DNA of 9,946 bases from Lentisphaerota bacterium (GCA_012800625.1 JAAZIY010000209.1:1-9946); one strand, 5' to 3'. Shown: positions 1 to 7,058, counted from the stretch's first letter. Numbers and translations: made by a program. The notes: generated by a model from the letters alone, not told the origin.

Positions 1-140
1 AAGAAATTTACGTTTTTCAGGATAATTTTGCTTTTGTGGGTGCCTAACCAAGGTCAACACTACAGGTAAAATCAGCACTATCTGATGAATTGAGCCGCAG
101 AAAAGAGCTGTTTTGTCTTTAGTACAATTTACTATAGAAC

Positions 141-243
141 ATCGTATCTACCTGCGCCGTAGGCGCATAACCATGCTTAACCCCAGGCTTCAGCCTGGGG
201 TGCAGATGCCATCAAAACCGGCGCCTCGTAGAGGCGCTACGAT
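141..243. repeat. Compound palindromic REP/BIME-like element
   Basis: Three hairpins follow each other. Hairpin 1 (153-167) has a 6-bp stem TGCGCC/GGCGCA around GTA. Hairpin 2 (180-201) is a perfect 10-bp stem ACCCCAGGCT/AGCCTGGGGT with a TC loop. Hairpin 3 (221-237) has a 7-bp stem GCGCCTC/GAGGCGC around GTA. The whole is bounded by ATCGTA (141-146) and its reverse complement TACGAT (238-243), so the outer hairpins are roughly mirror images flanking the central palindrome. This architecture matches REP/BIME-type intergenic elements, which in other bacteria are mobilised by Y1 (RAYT) transposases. No such transposase gene lies in the window. Confidence 0.7.
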
Positions 244-250
244 CCCCCCC

Positions 251-265
251 CTTTTTGGACGGGGT
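251..265 (+). repeat. CTTTTTGGACGGGGT motif, copy 1
   Basis: This 15-base motif is identical to the one at 7078-7092, differs by one base from 9901-9915 and, on the opposite strand, by two bases from 9803-9817. It lies 7 bases before an ACACGAAR repeat pair. Its recurrence next to heptamer repeats suggests it is one module of a dispersed intergenic element. Confidence 0.6.
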
Positions 266-272
266 CTAAGAT

Positions 273-291
273 ACACGAAAGCACACGAAGG
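273..291 (-). repeat. 10-bp-phased heptamer repeat, two units
   Basis: Two ACACGAAR units (starting 273 and 283) are spaced exactly 10 bp apart; on the minus strand they read as TTCGTGT. They belong to the same family as the repeats in most other intergenic gaps of the window. Confidence 0.6.
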
Positions 292-516
292 CAGAGTCAA
301 AAAACCTTTTCTTTCGGCAAATGAAATTATTGTTTCGTGTATTATATTATGCGCTGTACCAAACCGAGCCGATTTTTCCGCGCTTTATACTACAGTAGAA
401 TCAAGCTTTTTGTTGTAGCCATAGCATCGTCGCATTCTTTAATCTTTTTTCAGATCAAAGGAACCTTTGGTTGCCCTAAGGGTCTAACGAAGCATTGCAT
501 TTCTTAACTAGCCCGC

Positions 517-2637
517 ATGAAAAGAATTTTAGTTTTTTCAGTTTTCGCATTTTTTCTTGTTTTTCTTTTATCTCGTCTTACGAACAACTCTCCCTGGCCC
601 AGTGATTCCGCCTCCAGCTCCACTTTATTCAGCAGTTATAGCAGTCCGCTCAAGAGTTTGGATGCGGCCACCTCGTACTATGTGCACGAAAGTGCCATTT
701 TGGATAACATAGTCGAGGCTCCTTTGGACTACGACTATGTGGCTCGGCCTTACCGTCTGGTTTCGCGTCTGCTTGAAAGCCTGCCCGAACCGCGCTACTA
801 TGACGAGTCTGGCGCTCTGCTCGGCTCTGATCCCGAGCCTGGCCTGGTATCGAGGGTCGAGTATCTCCTGAGGCTGCGTAGCGGGTTGCGCTACCAGGAG
901 CACCCCTGTTTTGTCCGCGATGCTGACGGGTCGGCTTACTACGCCCAGGCTACCCGTCTGCCAAAGAAAGCGGTTTCGCTGCTGGACTTTCCCCGCCAGG
1001 GCAGCCGCGAGCTGCGGGCCGAGGATTTCCGTCTGGCCCTGATTCGTCTCTGCGATCCGCGTCTCTCCTCGCCGGTCTACAGCAATCTCAGCTCGTTTAT
1101 CTCCGGGATGCGTGAGTGTTCCGAGCAGATGCGCGAGCGGCTCTCAGCGGCAGATGTGGATTTTCTGGACTATCGCGGGCTTGACTTTGACGGCATCGAG
1201 GTGCTCGGCGAGCGGGAGTTCAAGCTTTGCCTGTCACGCAAGTATCCGCAGGCGCTTTACTGGCTGGCCATGCATTTTTTTGCCCCTTTGCCTTGGGAGG
1301 CACTGGAGTTTTACGCCTTGCCCCAGGTGCGCGCGGCGGGTTTCAGCCTGCAGAACTGGCCGGTGGGCAGCGGGCCTTACAAGATGAGCCGTATGCAGCC
1401 CAATCTGCAGGTGCTTCTGGAGAGAAACCAGAACTACGAGGGCAGGTCACCCGAGGAGCGCCAGGCGCCTGGCTCCATCATCGAACGCATTGTTTTTCAA
1501 TATGAGCGCGAGGCCATTCCGGGCTGGATCAAATTCAACCAGGGCTACTACGACCATAGCGGGCTGCCCAGCGATTTTCTGCAAAACGCCACCGACTTCA
1601 GCGGCGGCGGCGAGCTTCAGCTTTCCAAGGAGCTGCTGGCCAAGGGGCTTGAGATGCATCAAAGCATCACGCCTACCATTTTCTACTTCGGCTTCAATAT
1701 GCTCGATGAGACCGTAGGCGGGAGCGGGGAGTCCGAAAGACTGCTGCGCCTGGCTCTCTCCATCGTGCTTGACTACCAGGAGTTCATCGACATCTTTTTG
1801 AACGGGCAGGGTCTGCCGGCGCAATGCGTCATACCGCCATCGATCAGCGGCAGCTGCCGAGACAACCCCTTTGTTAGCCCCTGGGATGAAAAGCTGGGGC
1901 GCAGCCGGCGGCGCAGCCTGGACGAGGCCCGCGAGCTGATGCGCCAGGCCGGCTACGAAAACGGCTTGGACCGCGAAGGCAAGGCGCTGCGACTGTACCT
2001 GGACCACGCCAATGCCGGCTCCTCGAATTTCAAAGCCCAGTTTCAGTGGCTGAAGAACAAGTTCGCCAGCCTGGGCATACAGCTGGAAGAACGCGCCAGC
2101 GATCTCAACCGCTGGCGCGACAAGCTGCAAAACGGCAACTGGCAGCTGATCTTTAACAAGGGCTGGCTAGCCGACTACCCGGACCCGGAAAACTTCCTGT
2201 TCTTGTTCTACAGTAAAAACGGGACGGTGCAAAGCCAGGGCCGCGGCGCCAATTACGTCAACTACGCCTCGCCTGAGTTTGACCGCCTCTTCGAGCAGCT
2301 CGAGTGCATGCTCGAAGGCCCGCGGCGCCAGGAGCTTATCGCCCAGGCCTGCGAGCTGCTGCAAAAGGATGCCCCCTGCTGCTGGGGCTTCCACCCCGCC
2401 AAGGTGCTGCTCACGCATGGCTGGCTGAAAAACTATCAGCCGCATGACATGAGCTACGGTACCATGAAACACCTGCGCCTCGATGGCAAACAGCGACAAA
2501 AAATGCAGAGCAGCTGGAATAAGCCCAGAATGAAAATCGTGTATGCGGCAATGCTGCTCTTCACCCTGGCCGGAGTCGCCATACATACCGGCAAAAATTT
2601 CCTGGCGCGCAGAGGCCAGGCAGAAATCGTCCCCTGA
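517..2637 (+). CDS. ABC transporter family-5 solute-binding protein, with N- and C-terminal membrane segments
   Basis: This 706-aa protein resembles the extracytoplasmic peptide/oligomer-binding proteins of ABC importers (SBP family 5, OppA/DppA-like). Residues 4-19 form a hydrophobic signal or anchor segment after MKR. Family signatures are AEDFRLAL near 168-175, GSGPYKM at 284-290 and LADYPDPENF at 551-560. The mature part is longer than the usual 500-550 aa. Unusually, residues about 673-690 form a second hydrophobic stretch followed by basic residues (KNFLARRG), so the protein may be tethered at both ends. No permease or ATPase gene is next to it in the window, so its partners are elsewhere and the ligand cannot be named. 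The ATG at 517 leads directly into the signal sequence, which supports this start, although no clear Shine-Dalgarno sequence precedes it. Confidence 0.85.
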   Translation: MKRILVFSVFAFFLVFLLSRLTNNSPWPSDSASSSTLFSSYSSPLKSLDAATSYYVHESAILDNIVEAPLDYDYVARPYRLVSRLLESLPEPRYYDESGALLGSDPEPGLVSRVEYLLRLRSGLRYQEHPCFVRDADGSAYYAQATRLPKKAVSLLDFPRQGSRELRAEDFRLALIRLCDPRLSSPVYSNLSSFISGMRECSEQMRERLSAADVDFLDYRGLDFDGIEVLGEREFKLCLSRKYPQALYWLAMHFFAPLPWEALEFYALPQVRAAGFSLQNWPVGSGPYKMSRMQPNLQVLLERNQNYEGRSPEERQAPGSIIERIVFQYEREAIPGWIKFNQGYYDHSGLPSDFLQNATDFSGGGELQLSKELLAKGLEMHQSITPTIFYFGFNMLDETVGGSGESERLLRLALSIVLDYQEFIDIFLNGQGLPAQCVIPPSISGSCRDNPFVSPWDEKLGRSRRRSLDEARELMRQAGYENGLDREGKALRLYLDHANAGSSNFKAQFQWLKNKFASLGIQLEERASDLNRWRDKLQNGNWQLIFNKGWLADYPDPENFLFLFYSKNGTVQSQGRGANYVNYASPEFDRLFEQLECMLEGPRRQELIAQACELLQKDAPCCWGFHPAKVLLTHGWLKNYQPHDMSYGTMKHLRLDGKQRQKMQSSWNKPRMKIVYAAMLLFTLAGVAIHTGKNFLARRGQAEIVP

Positions 2638-2768
2638 AATAAGCGAGGGGCTAGTACACAGCTCCAAGGCTGGCAATGCCGGCCCGAGAGGCTGCCCATA
2701 TAAAAACCCGGCACAGGCCATCCTATTGCCGGAAGAAGAACTCAGACAATCAGAAAGAAGAATCATCT
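2638..2768. other. Spacer without the heptamer repeats
   Basis: This 131-base gap separates the binding-protein gene from the next plus-strand gene. It is the only gap between genes in the window without a TTCGTGT/ACACGAAG repeat. I see no hairpin followed by a T-run that would act as an intrinsic terminator, so cotranscription of the two genes is possible. Confidence 0.4.
2752..2762 (+). promoter_or_regulatory. Purine-rich ribosome binding site deciding the start at 2769
   Basis: AGAAAGAAGAA ends 6 bases before the ATG at 2769. An in-frame upstream ATG at 2676 would add 31 polar residues that do not fit the repeat fold and has no comparable site, so 2769 is preferred. Confidence 0.5.
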
Positions 2769-3398
2769 ATGATTTATCAATCCTGGACCGCTCATGCCAT
2801 CAGACAGCACATACTGTCGCGCGATGGCATAGAGCCCCTGAACTCGCATTATTACGCCGTGAATTATCCTGACGTCTACGCTGCCGCCGAGCGCATGTTC
2901 GGCGGCTGGCAGTACGCCATCGAGGGCTGCGGGCTGGACTATGACAAAATCCGCAAGTACAAGCGCTGGTCAAAAAAGGCGGTTGTGGCCGAGATACAGC
3001 GTTTGAAAGCCGAAAAACAGTCCTTGAACTCCAAGAATATCCAACTCGAACAGCGCCCGCTCTATCTTGCCGCCCTGCGGCGCTACAAGAGCTGGGGCAC
3101 GGCTCTGGCGGCGGCAGGCATCAACTATGATAAAATCAGGCAGCGCCGGCGCATGAGTCCGGCGGAGATCAAGGCCGAGATACTGGCCCTGGCGCAGCAG
3201 GGGGTTGACTTGAGCTACGCCAATATGCGCCACAAGCACCTGTATCTGCTCGCCAACGCCATGCGCAAGCTGGGCGGAGGAAGCTGGATAGAGGCACTGA
3301 AACGCTGCGGCATAGAATATGAAAGAAGAAGACACCCGAACCGCAGCACAACCAGATTCATGAAAAAACGGAAAAGCACACCAAAAAAAGCACAATAA
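2769..3398 (+). CDS. Homing-endonuclease-associated repeat protein, three repeats, no nuclease domain
   Basis: The 209-aa basic protein is built almost wholly of three repeats of about 58 residues (near 5-63, 66-125 and 129-187). Each begins with a W/M-S/T helix start, has a central G/L-N/S-Y segment, then Y-L-A-A..R.....W..AL, and ends in a C/A-G-I/L-x-Y motif; the first two continue as DYDKIR and NYDKIR. This pattern matches the HNH-endonuclease-associated repeat (the HNH_repeat family), thought to be a small DNA-binding unit. No HNH, GIY-YIG or LAGLIDADG catalytic motif is present, so it is not itself an evident nuclease. The lysine/arginine-rich tail (191-209) fits nucleic-acid binding. 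A role as a DNA-binding or regulatory protein is inference; its targets are unknown. It sits 131 bases after the binding-protein gene and 49 bases before rsmD on the same strand. Confidence 0.7.
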   Translation: MIYQSWTAHAIRQHILSRDGIEPLNSHYYAVNYPDVYAAAERMFGGWQYAIEGCGLDYDKIRKYKRWSKKAVVAEIQRLKAEKQSLNSKNIQLEQRPLYLAALRRYKSWGTALAAAGINYDKIRQRRRMSPAEIKAEILALAQQGVDLSYANMRHKHLYLLANAMRKLGGGSWIEALKRCGIEYERRRHPNRSTTRFMKKRKSTPKKAQ

Positions 3399-3410
3399 AG
3401 AGCTGCGAGG

Positions 3411-3433
3411 TCTTCGTGTGTCTTAGTGTCCTC
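3411..3433 (+). repeat. 10-bp-phased heptamer repeat, two units
   Basis: TCTTCGTGTG and TCTTAGTGTC lie head to tail in exact 10-bp register, followed by CTC. The pair occupies the middle of the 49-bp gap between the HNH-repeat gene and rsmD and ends 14 bases before the rsmD start codon. Confidence 0.65.
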
Positions 3434-3447
3434 AAAAAGCGATTATT

Positions 3448-4032
3448 ATGCGTATTATCAGCGGTGTTGCCGGCGGCATCAGGTTATTTGCTCCCAGGGG
3501 CGCTTCTTTGCGTCCCAGCGAGGATCGCGTCAAGGAGGCTCTTTTTGCCAGCCTGGGCGACATAAGCGGGCTGCTGGTGCTTGATTTATTTGCCGGCGCC
3601 GGCTCCTTGGGTTTGGAGGCGCTTAGCCGCGGCGCTGCCAGGGTGGTTTTTCTGGAAAAGCTGCCCGGGCACATAGAGTATATCAAGCGCAATCTGGCCG
3701 GTGTCAGCAAAGCCATGAGTCATATTCATGGCGAGACGGATATTCTCTGTGCCGACGCTGCGCTTTGCGCCAAGCTGCTCTCTGCGCAGGCCGGCCAGTT
3801 TGACCTGGTTCTGGCCGACCCGCCCTATGTCACTCCGCCAGGCGGCTTCGGCGGCAGGGAGCTGCTGCTGCAAGACGAATTTGCGCGCTGGTGCAAACCC
3901 GGCTGCCGCCTCGTGCTTGAACATGACAAGCTTAGCGCCATGCCGTATTATCCGGCCTCCGGCTGGCGGCTGCTCAAAGCAAAACACTATGGCAGACGCA
4001 GCCTCAGCTTTCTGCAAAAAAACGGCACATAG
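3448..4032 (+). CDS. rsmD: 16S rRNA (guanine-966-N2)-methyltransferase RsmD
   Basis: The 194-aa protein has the full RsmD pattern. MRIISGVAGG at the N-terminus is followed by LRPSEDRVKEALF (21-33), which corresponds to the family's RPT.DRVREALFN segment. The SAM-binding motif DLFAGAGSLGLEA is at 46-58, and the catalytic N2-guanine methyltransferase motif DPPY is at 124-127. RsmD uses S-adenosylmethionine to methylate G966 of 16S rRNA in the 30S subunit, in the cytoplasm. Length is normal for the family. The ATG at 3448 gives the canonical N-terminus; only an A-rich stretch and no clear Shine-Dalgarno sequence precedes it. In many bacteria rsmD sits next to coaD, but that neighbour is absent here. 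It converges with the esterase gene across a 97-bp gap. Confidence 0.93.
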   Translation: MRIISGVAGGIRLFAPRGASLRPSEDRVKEALFASLGDISGLLVLDLFAGAGSLGLEALSRGAARVVFLEKLPGHIEYIKRNLAGVSKAMSHIHGETDILCADAALCAKLLSAQAGQFDLVLADPPYVTPPGGFGGRELLLQDEFARWCKPGCRLVLEHDKLSAMPYYPASGWRLLKAKHYGRRSLSFLQKNGT

Positions 4033-4058
4033 CTCAAGGCAGCACAGGAAAACCGTGA

Positions 4059-4088
4059 CTTCGTGTGTCTTGGTGTGTCTTGGTGTCC
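4059..4088 (+). repeat. 10-bp-phased heptamer repeat, three units
   Basis: Three units (TTCGTGTGTC, TTGGTGTGTC, TTGGTGTCC) run in exact 10-bp register between the convergent rsmD and esterase genes. The sequence just after, GTCCAAGTTCCTGCC (4085-4099), matches the 15 bases after the tandem array at 7056-7070 in 13 positions. Confidence 0.65.
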
Positions 4089-4129
4089 AAGTTCCTGCCT
4101 GTTCACCTAGTCTATGCGAAGCTGGGTTC

Positions 4130-5410
4130 TTAGCTGCGGAAAAAATATTTTTCTGCGATCTGCACGTAGTGATGCCAGTCGAATGCGGTCTGGTCGTGCT
4201 TGCCTTGGCGCAAGTGGTAGCTGATGTCGGCGCTGTGATACTTGCCTGGCTCCGGCTGCGTGAAAGTGCCGCTGCCCTCCGAGCCAAACAGGGCATACAC
4301 TTCGTTGGCGTGGGCGCCGGAAAGAAACTCGCCCTTGGGGTCGGCCCAGAGGTCCTCACTGGCGCTACCAATGGCCACAGGCCTGGGCGCGCAGAGAGCA
4401 ATAAGGAAATTCTGCTCGAAGGGCATGTTTTCCTCGTTGGCGATATATTTGCGGAAGGGCTTGACAAACCAGTGCGGGAAGGCGTTGGCGATGACGATAT
4501 TGGTCTCGCCCAGCATGCGCCTGGCCAGGGCGGCGCCACCGCAGCCGGAGTTATTGCTGATGACGATGCGGAAACGCGGGTCGCTGGCCCCGGCCCACAG
4601 CGAGGTCTTGCCAAGCCGGGAGTGTCCGTGCACGGCCACTCTGGATGCGTCCACCCAGGGATCGCTGTGCAAGTAGTCCAATGCCCGCGACAGTCCCCAG
4701 GCCCAGGCGCCAATGGCGGTATAATATTGATGGCTGCCCCGGAAGCCCTGCAAGTCTTCGAAGAGACTCAAGACGCTGTCCTGCCAGCCGTCGGCGCGGT
4801 CCGGGAAGATATCATGATAGCAGGCAACCACGCCTGCGAATCCGGCCTTCACCAATTCGCGGAAATGCCAGCGTTCCACTTGCGTGCCGCGCATCTCCTC
4901 CTGCAGCAGTTCTGGGTCTTTTTGCCGCGCACCGCTCATGCGCACATCTTTTTCGTCAGTGCAGGCATGATTTCCCTTGAAACAGAGTCCCAGAAATGCC
5001 GGGGCCGGTTTTTCGGCGGCGCTTTTAGGCGCATAGAGCAAGAGGTCTATGTAGTGCGCCTTGCCCGAGCGCATGCGGAAATGCAGGCGTACTTCTTTGC
5101 GCAGGGCGGTATTGTCCAAGGCATCATGGCGGCATGAAAGCAGCTGATAGCTGACCTGGTCGGGCAGCGGAGGGCTTTGGCCGTACATTTCATCCTTATA
5201 AAGCTGCAGTATTTCGGGTCGGCGAAAGTTGACCCAGTCGAAGGCGCTGCGCACTTTGCTACCGTCCGCCTTCAGCAGCGGGCTGGGCACCTCGTAGTCG
5301 GGCACCAGGGCCTCGTCGTAGTTTGTCAGCTCATCTATACGCTCACGCCAACTGGGGTCGCTGCCGAAATCAGTCTGCGCTAACTCTTTACCAAGACGGA
5401 TGTGTTGCAT
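4130..5410 (-). CDS. CE15-type glucuronoyl (4-O-methylglucuronoyl methyl) esterase, no signal peptide
   Basis: The 426-aa alpha/beta hydrolase matches carbohydrate esterase family 15, whose members cut ester links between glucuronic acid of xylan and lignin alcohols. The nucleophile motif GHSRLGK is at 262-268 (Ser264). It is followed by SNNSGCGGAALARR (285-298), a hallmark of bacterial CE15, then ALCAPRPV, SASEDLWADP (349-358, probable acidic residue region) and YHLRQGKHD (398-406, probable catalytic His405). Some databases label such proteins acetylxylan esterases. The start at 5410 is preferred because TAGGAG lies 7 bases upstream; an in-frame ATG at 5455 falls inside repeat DNA. With this start there is no signal peptide (MQHIRLGKEL), which is unusual because CE15 enzymes are normally exported. 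The enzyme may therefore act inside the cell on imported oligomers, but this is inference. Confidence 0.85.
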   Translation of the reverse strand: MQHIRLGKELAQTDFGSDPSWRERIDELTNYDEALVPDYEVPSPLLKADGSKVRSAFDWVNFRRPEILQLYKDEMYGQSPPLPDQVSYQLLSCRHDALDNTALRKEVRLHFRMRSGKAHYIDLLLYAPKSAAEKPAPAFLGLCFKGNHACTDEKDVRMSGARQKDPELLQEEMRGTQVERWHFRELVKAGFAGVVACYHDIFPDRADGWQDSVLSLFEDLQGFRGSHQYYTAIGAWAWGLSRALDYLHSDPWVDASRVAVHGHSRLGKTSLWAGASDPRFRIVISNNSGCGGAALARRMLGETNIVIANAFPHWFVKPFRKYIANEENMPFEQNFLIALCAPRPVAIGSASEDLWADPKGEFLSGAHANEVYALFGSEGSGTFTQPEPGKYHSADISYHLRQGKHDQTAFDWHHYVQIAEKYFFRS

Positions 5411-5417
5411 AAGAAGT

Positions 5418-5423
5418 CTCCTA
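5418..5423 (-). promoter_or_regulatory. Shine-Dalgarno sequence of the esterase gene
   Basis: On the minus strand TAGGAG lies 7 bases before the ATG at 5410. It is the best ribosome binding site in the window and fixes the esterase start 15 codons downstream of the first in-frame ATG. Confidence 0.75.
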
Positions 5424-5440
5424 AACAGGATTTGGGACAC

Positions 5441-5490
5441 TAGGGGGGAGGACACGAAGTCACACGAAGGGACACGAAAGGCACACTAAG
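5441..5490 (-). repeat. 10-bp-phased heptamer repeat, four units, with G-tract end
   Basis: After TAGGGGGGAG, four units (GACACGAAGT, CACACGAAGG, GACACGAAAG, GCACACTAAG) follow in exact 10-bp register. The block fills the gap between the Mur-ligase and esterase genes and contains the Mur-ligase stop codon (5486-5488). The 18 bases at 5442-5459 are identical to 9842-9859. Confidence 0.75.
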
Positions 5491-6901
5491 GGTGGAACAG
5501 GTTTTTGCACCAGTCACGTAGGCTGGCATCGCGTGCGCCCAGCACCAGGGTGCAGGTTTTGCGCTGGTTTTGCCGCAGGATAAGCTCGGCGGCCTGGCGT
5601 TTGGCGACGGCTTGCACCGGCAGTCCGGCGCTTTCATATTGCGCGGCCACCTCCTCGGAACTAGGGCTGTGGCTACTGCTGCCGCCGGCGTAATACACTG
5701 GCAGCAGGAGAAATTGGTCCTCGGCCTGCAGGCAGGCAGCCAGAGATTTTTGCAGGCTCTCGCGCATGAAGGCAAGCGGGCCAAAGCCGTGCGGCTGGAA
5801 AACAATGGCCAGCGGAGCGCCAAAACGCAGCCGCGCGCTTTCGATGGCGGCACAAATCTTCTCGGGGTTATGGGCGTAATCGTTGATTTTCACGCTGCCG
5901 CCGCTCTGCTCGCCGAATACTTCAAAGCGCTGCCTGACGCCTTGGAAAGCGCTCAGGCTAGCGGGCAAGGCCGCTGACTGCTCGGGCAGCAGCAAAGCCA
6001 GGCTTTGTAGCACGGCGCAGGCGTTCCAAGCTGAGTGCAGCCCGTTTTGGCGGCAGTTCACCGGTTCGGAAAAGCCATTGACGAGGAAGCTGCAACCCTG
6101 CTCATTGGCCTGGAAAGAGAGCGGGTAAGCCAGGTCGGGAGCTGCCTGAGCCGCCGGTCCGCGGGCAAAGTAACGCTGGCTTAAAGCGGCGGGGGCTAGC
6201 TGTTTCAAGTCATGGGGCAGCACCGCGCCCTGCTTGGCGGCAAGCAGAAAAGCGCTGAAAACCCGCCGCAGCTCGGCCTCGCCATAGTGGTCGTTGCCGA
6301 TATTAAGCAGCAGGGCGTAGTCCGGGCTGAAAGCGCTGATGCTGCGGTCGCTCTCATCCACCTCGACAATGATGTAGTCTGGATTGGCGTCAGCATAAAA
6401 ATTACCCGGCATAAGCCTGCTCTCGAAATCCAACACATAGCCGCCATTGACCATCAGGACTTGCTTGCCCAGCGCCTTGAGAGCAGAGGCCAGCCAGGCA
6501 GTGACACTGGTCTTGCCGCTGGAGCCGGCCACGCAAATTTGCGGTGCCCTCAGGCGGTTCAAGCATTGCGCCAGGGCTGCGGCACGCTGCAGTCGCGGCA
6601 GCGCGGCGCCGGCAAGCAGATCGGCGTTGTCCGGCTCCACCGCCGTCGAAAAAACCAGGCAGTCTGGCGCGCAGTCCTTAGGTCCGGAGCCGTCCTGCGC
6701 ATAAAGAGCTATGCCCTGTGCCCTAAGCCGCTCATATAGGCCGCGTTTGCCAGGCTCATCGAGGCCGCGGTCGCTGCCGGCCACCTCATAACCCTGATAA
6801 CGCAGTAGCTGAGCCAGAGCGCTCATGCCTATGCCGCCTATGCCAACCAGAAAAATACGGGCGCCGGGCGCAGGAAGAACTGATGTTGGAGCCGATGTCA
6901 T
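5486..6901 (-). CDS. Mur ligase family protein, MurC/Mpl-like
   Basis: The 471-aa protein has all three Mur-ligase domains. The N-terminal Rossmann motif GIGGIGMSALA is at 20-30. The ATP-binding P-loop is GSSGKTS (126-132), followed by EVDESD (180-185), NIGNDHYG (200-207) and GLHSAWNACA (287-296). GVRQRFE (321-327), DYAHNPEKI (341-349) and FQPHGFGP (368-375) mark the C-terminal region. The pattern is closest to UDP-N-acetylmuramate:L-alanine ligase (MurC) or the recycling ligase Mpl. Two points depart from standard MurC: GSSGKT replaces GTHGKT, and the FQPH motif continues GFGP rather than RYSRT. No division or wall-synthesis genes lie nearby. It may thus be an accessory or recycling ligase rather than the housekeeping MurC; its amino-acid or peptide substrate cannot be fixed from sequence. 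The ATG at 6901 has only a weak purine tract close upstream, but the next Met (26) lies inside the Rossmann motif. Confidence 0.8.
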   Translation of the reverse strand: MTSAPTSVLPAPGARIFLVGIGGIGMSALAQLLRYQGYEVAGSDRGLDEPGKRGLYERLRAQGIALYAQDGSGPKDCAPDCLVFSTAVEPDNADLLAGAALPRLQRAAALAQCLNRLRAPQICVAGSSGKTSVTAWLASALKALGKQVLMVNGGYVLDFESRLMPGNFYADANPDYIIVEVDESDRSISAFSPDYALLLNIGNDHYGEAELRRVFSAFLLAAKQGAVLPHDLKQLAPAALSQRYFARGPAAQAAPDLAYPLSFQANEQGCSFLVNGFSEPVNCRQNGLHSAWNACAVLQSLALLLPEQSAALPASLSAFQGVRQRFEVFGEQSGGSVKINDYAHNPEKICAAIESARLRFGAPLAIVFQPHGFGPLAFMRESLQKSLAACLQAEDQFLLLPVYYAGGSSSHSPSSEEVAAQYESAGLPVQAVAKRQAAELILRQNQRKTCTLVLGARDASLRDWCKNLFHP

Positions 6902-6960
6902 CTCTACTGACTCGTTGCTGGTGATTGAAGCCTGACAGCCATGATTTCTATAAAAAAAAC

Positions 6961-7058
6961 TTGGCGTGTCTTCGTGTATTTTGGTGTGTCTTCGTGTATT
7001 TTGGTGTGTCTTCGTGTATTTTGGTGTGTCTTCGTGTATTTTGGTGTGTCTTCGTGTC
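6961..7058 (+). repeat. Tandem array, 20-bp unit, 4.9 copies
   Basis: The unit TTGGTGTGTCTTCGTGTATT occurs at 6961, 6981, 7001, 7021 and 7041. Copies 2-4 are identical, copy 1 has a single C-for-T change at 6965, and copy 5 diverges in its last bases. Each unit consists of two 10-bp heptamer-type half units (TTGGTGTGTC and TTCGTGTATT), so the array is an expansion of the dispersed repeat. It lies upstream of the Mur-ligase gene and downstream of the exonuclease gene. Open frames cross it only because 20 bp is not a multiple of three and no unit frame contains a stop; the products are low-complexity. Confidence 0.9.

Larger units (their letters stand above)
1..516. other. Non-coding leader region, no credible gene
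   Basis: I find no convincing coding region here. The one reading frame of about 100 codons (113-418, plus strand) runs straight through three hairpins and the repeat motifs, has a basic, low-complexity product, and resembles no family I know. The stretch holds a compound palindromic element (141-243), a CTTTTTGGACGGGGT motif (251-265), two ACACGAAR heptamer-type repeats (273-291) and a single TTCGTGTATT copy (334-343). From about 300 to 516 it is more AT-rich, as expected for the promoter region of the downstream binding-protein gene, but I cannot pick out a consensus -35/-10 pair with proper spacing. Confidence 0.7.

Noticed and set aside
113..418. 101-codon plus-strand open frame in the left flank
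   Set aside because: It spans three hairpins, the CTTTTTGGACGGGGT motif and heptamer repeats, and the product matches no family; the frame is open by chance.
1447..2130. 227-codon minus-strand open frame inside the binding-protein gene
   Set aside because: It is antisense to a well-supported gene and its product has no motifs.
2638..2768. Intrinsic terminator after the binding-protein gene
   Set aside because: No stable stem followed by a T-run is visible.
3728..5137. 469-codon plus-strand open frame across the rsmD end and the esterase gene
   Set aside because: It is mostly antisense to a clear CE15 gene, overlaps rsmD in another frame, and has no recognisable domain; GC-rich coding DNA often keeps such frames open.
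5411..5455. 15-residue upstream extension of the esterase
   Set aside because: It begins in repeat DNA, while a good Shine-Dalgarno sequence sits just before the internal ATG at 5410.
6961..7058. CRISPR array
   Set aside because: The 20-bp units are directly adjacent with no unique spacers, and no cas genes are present.
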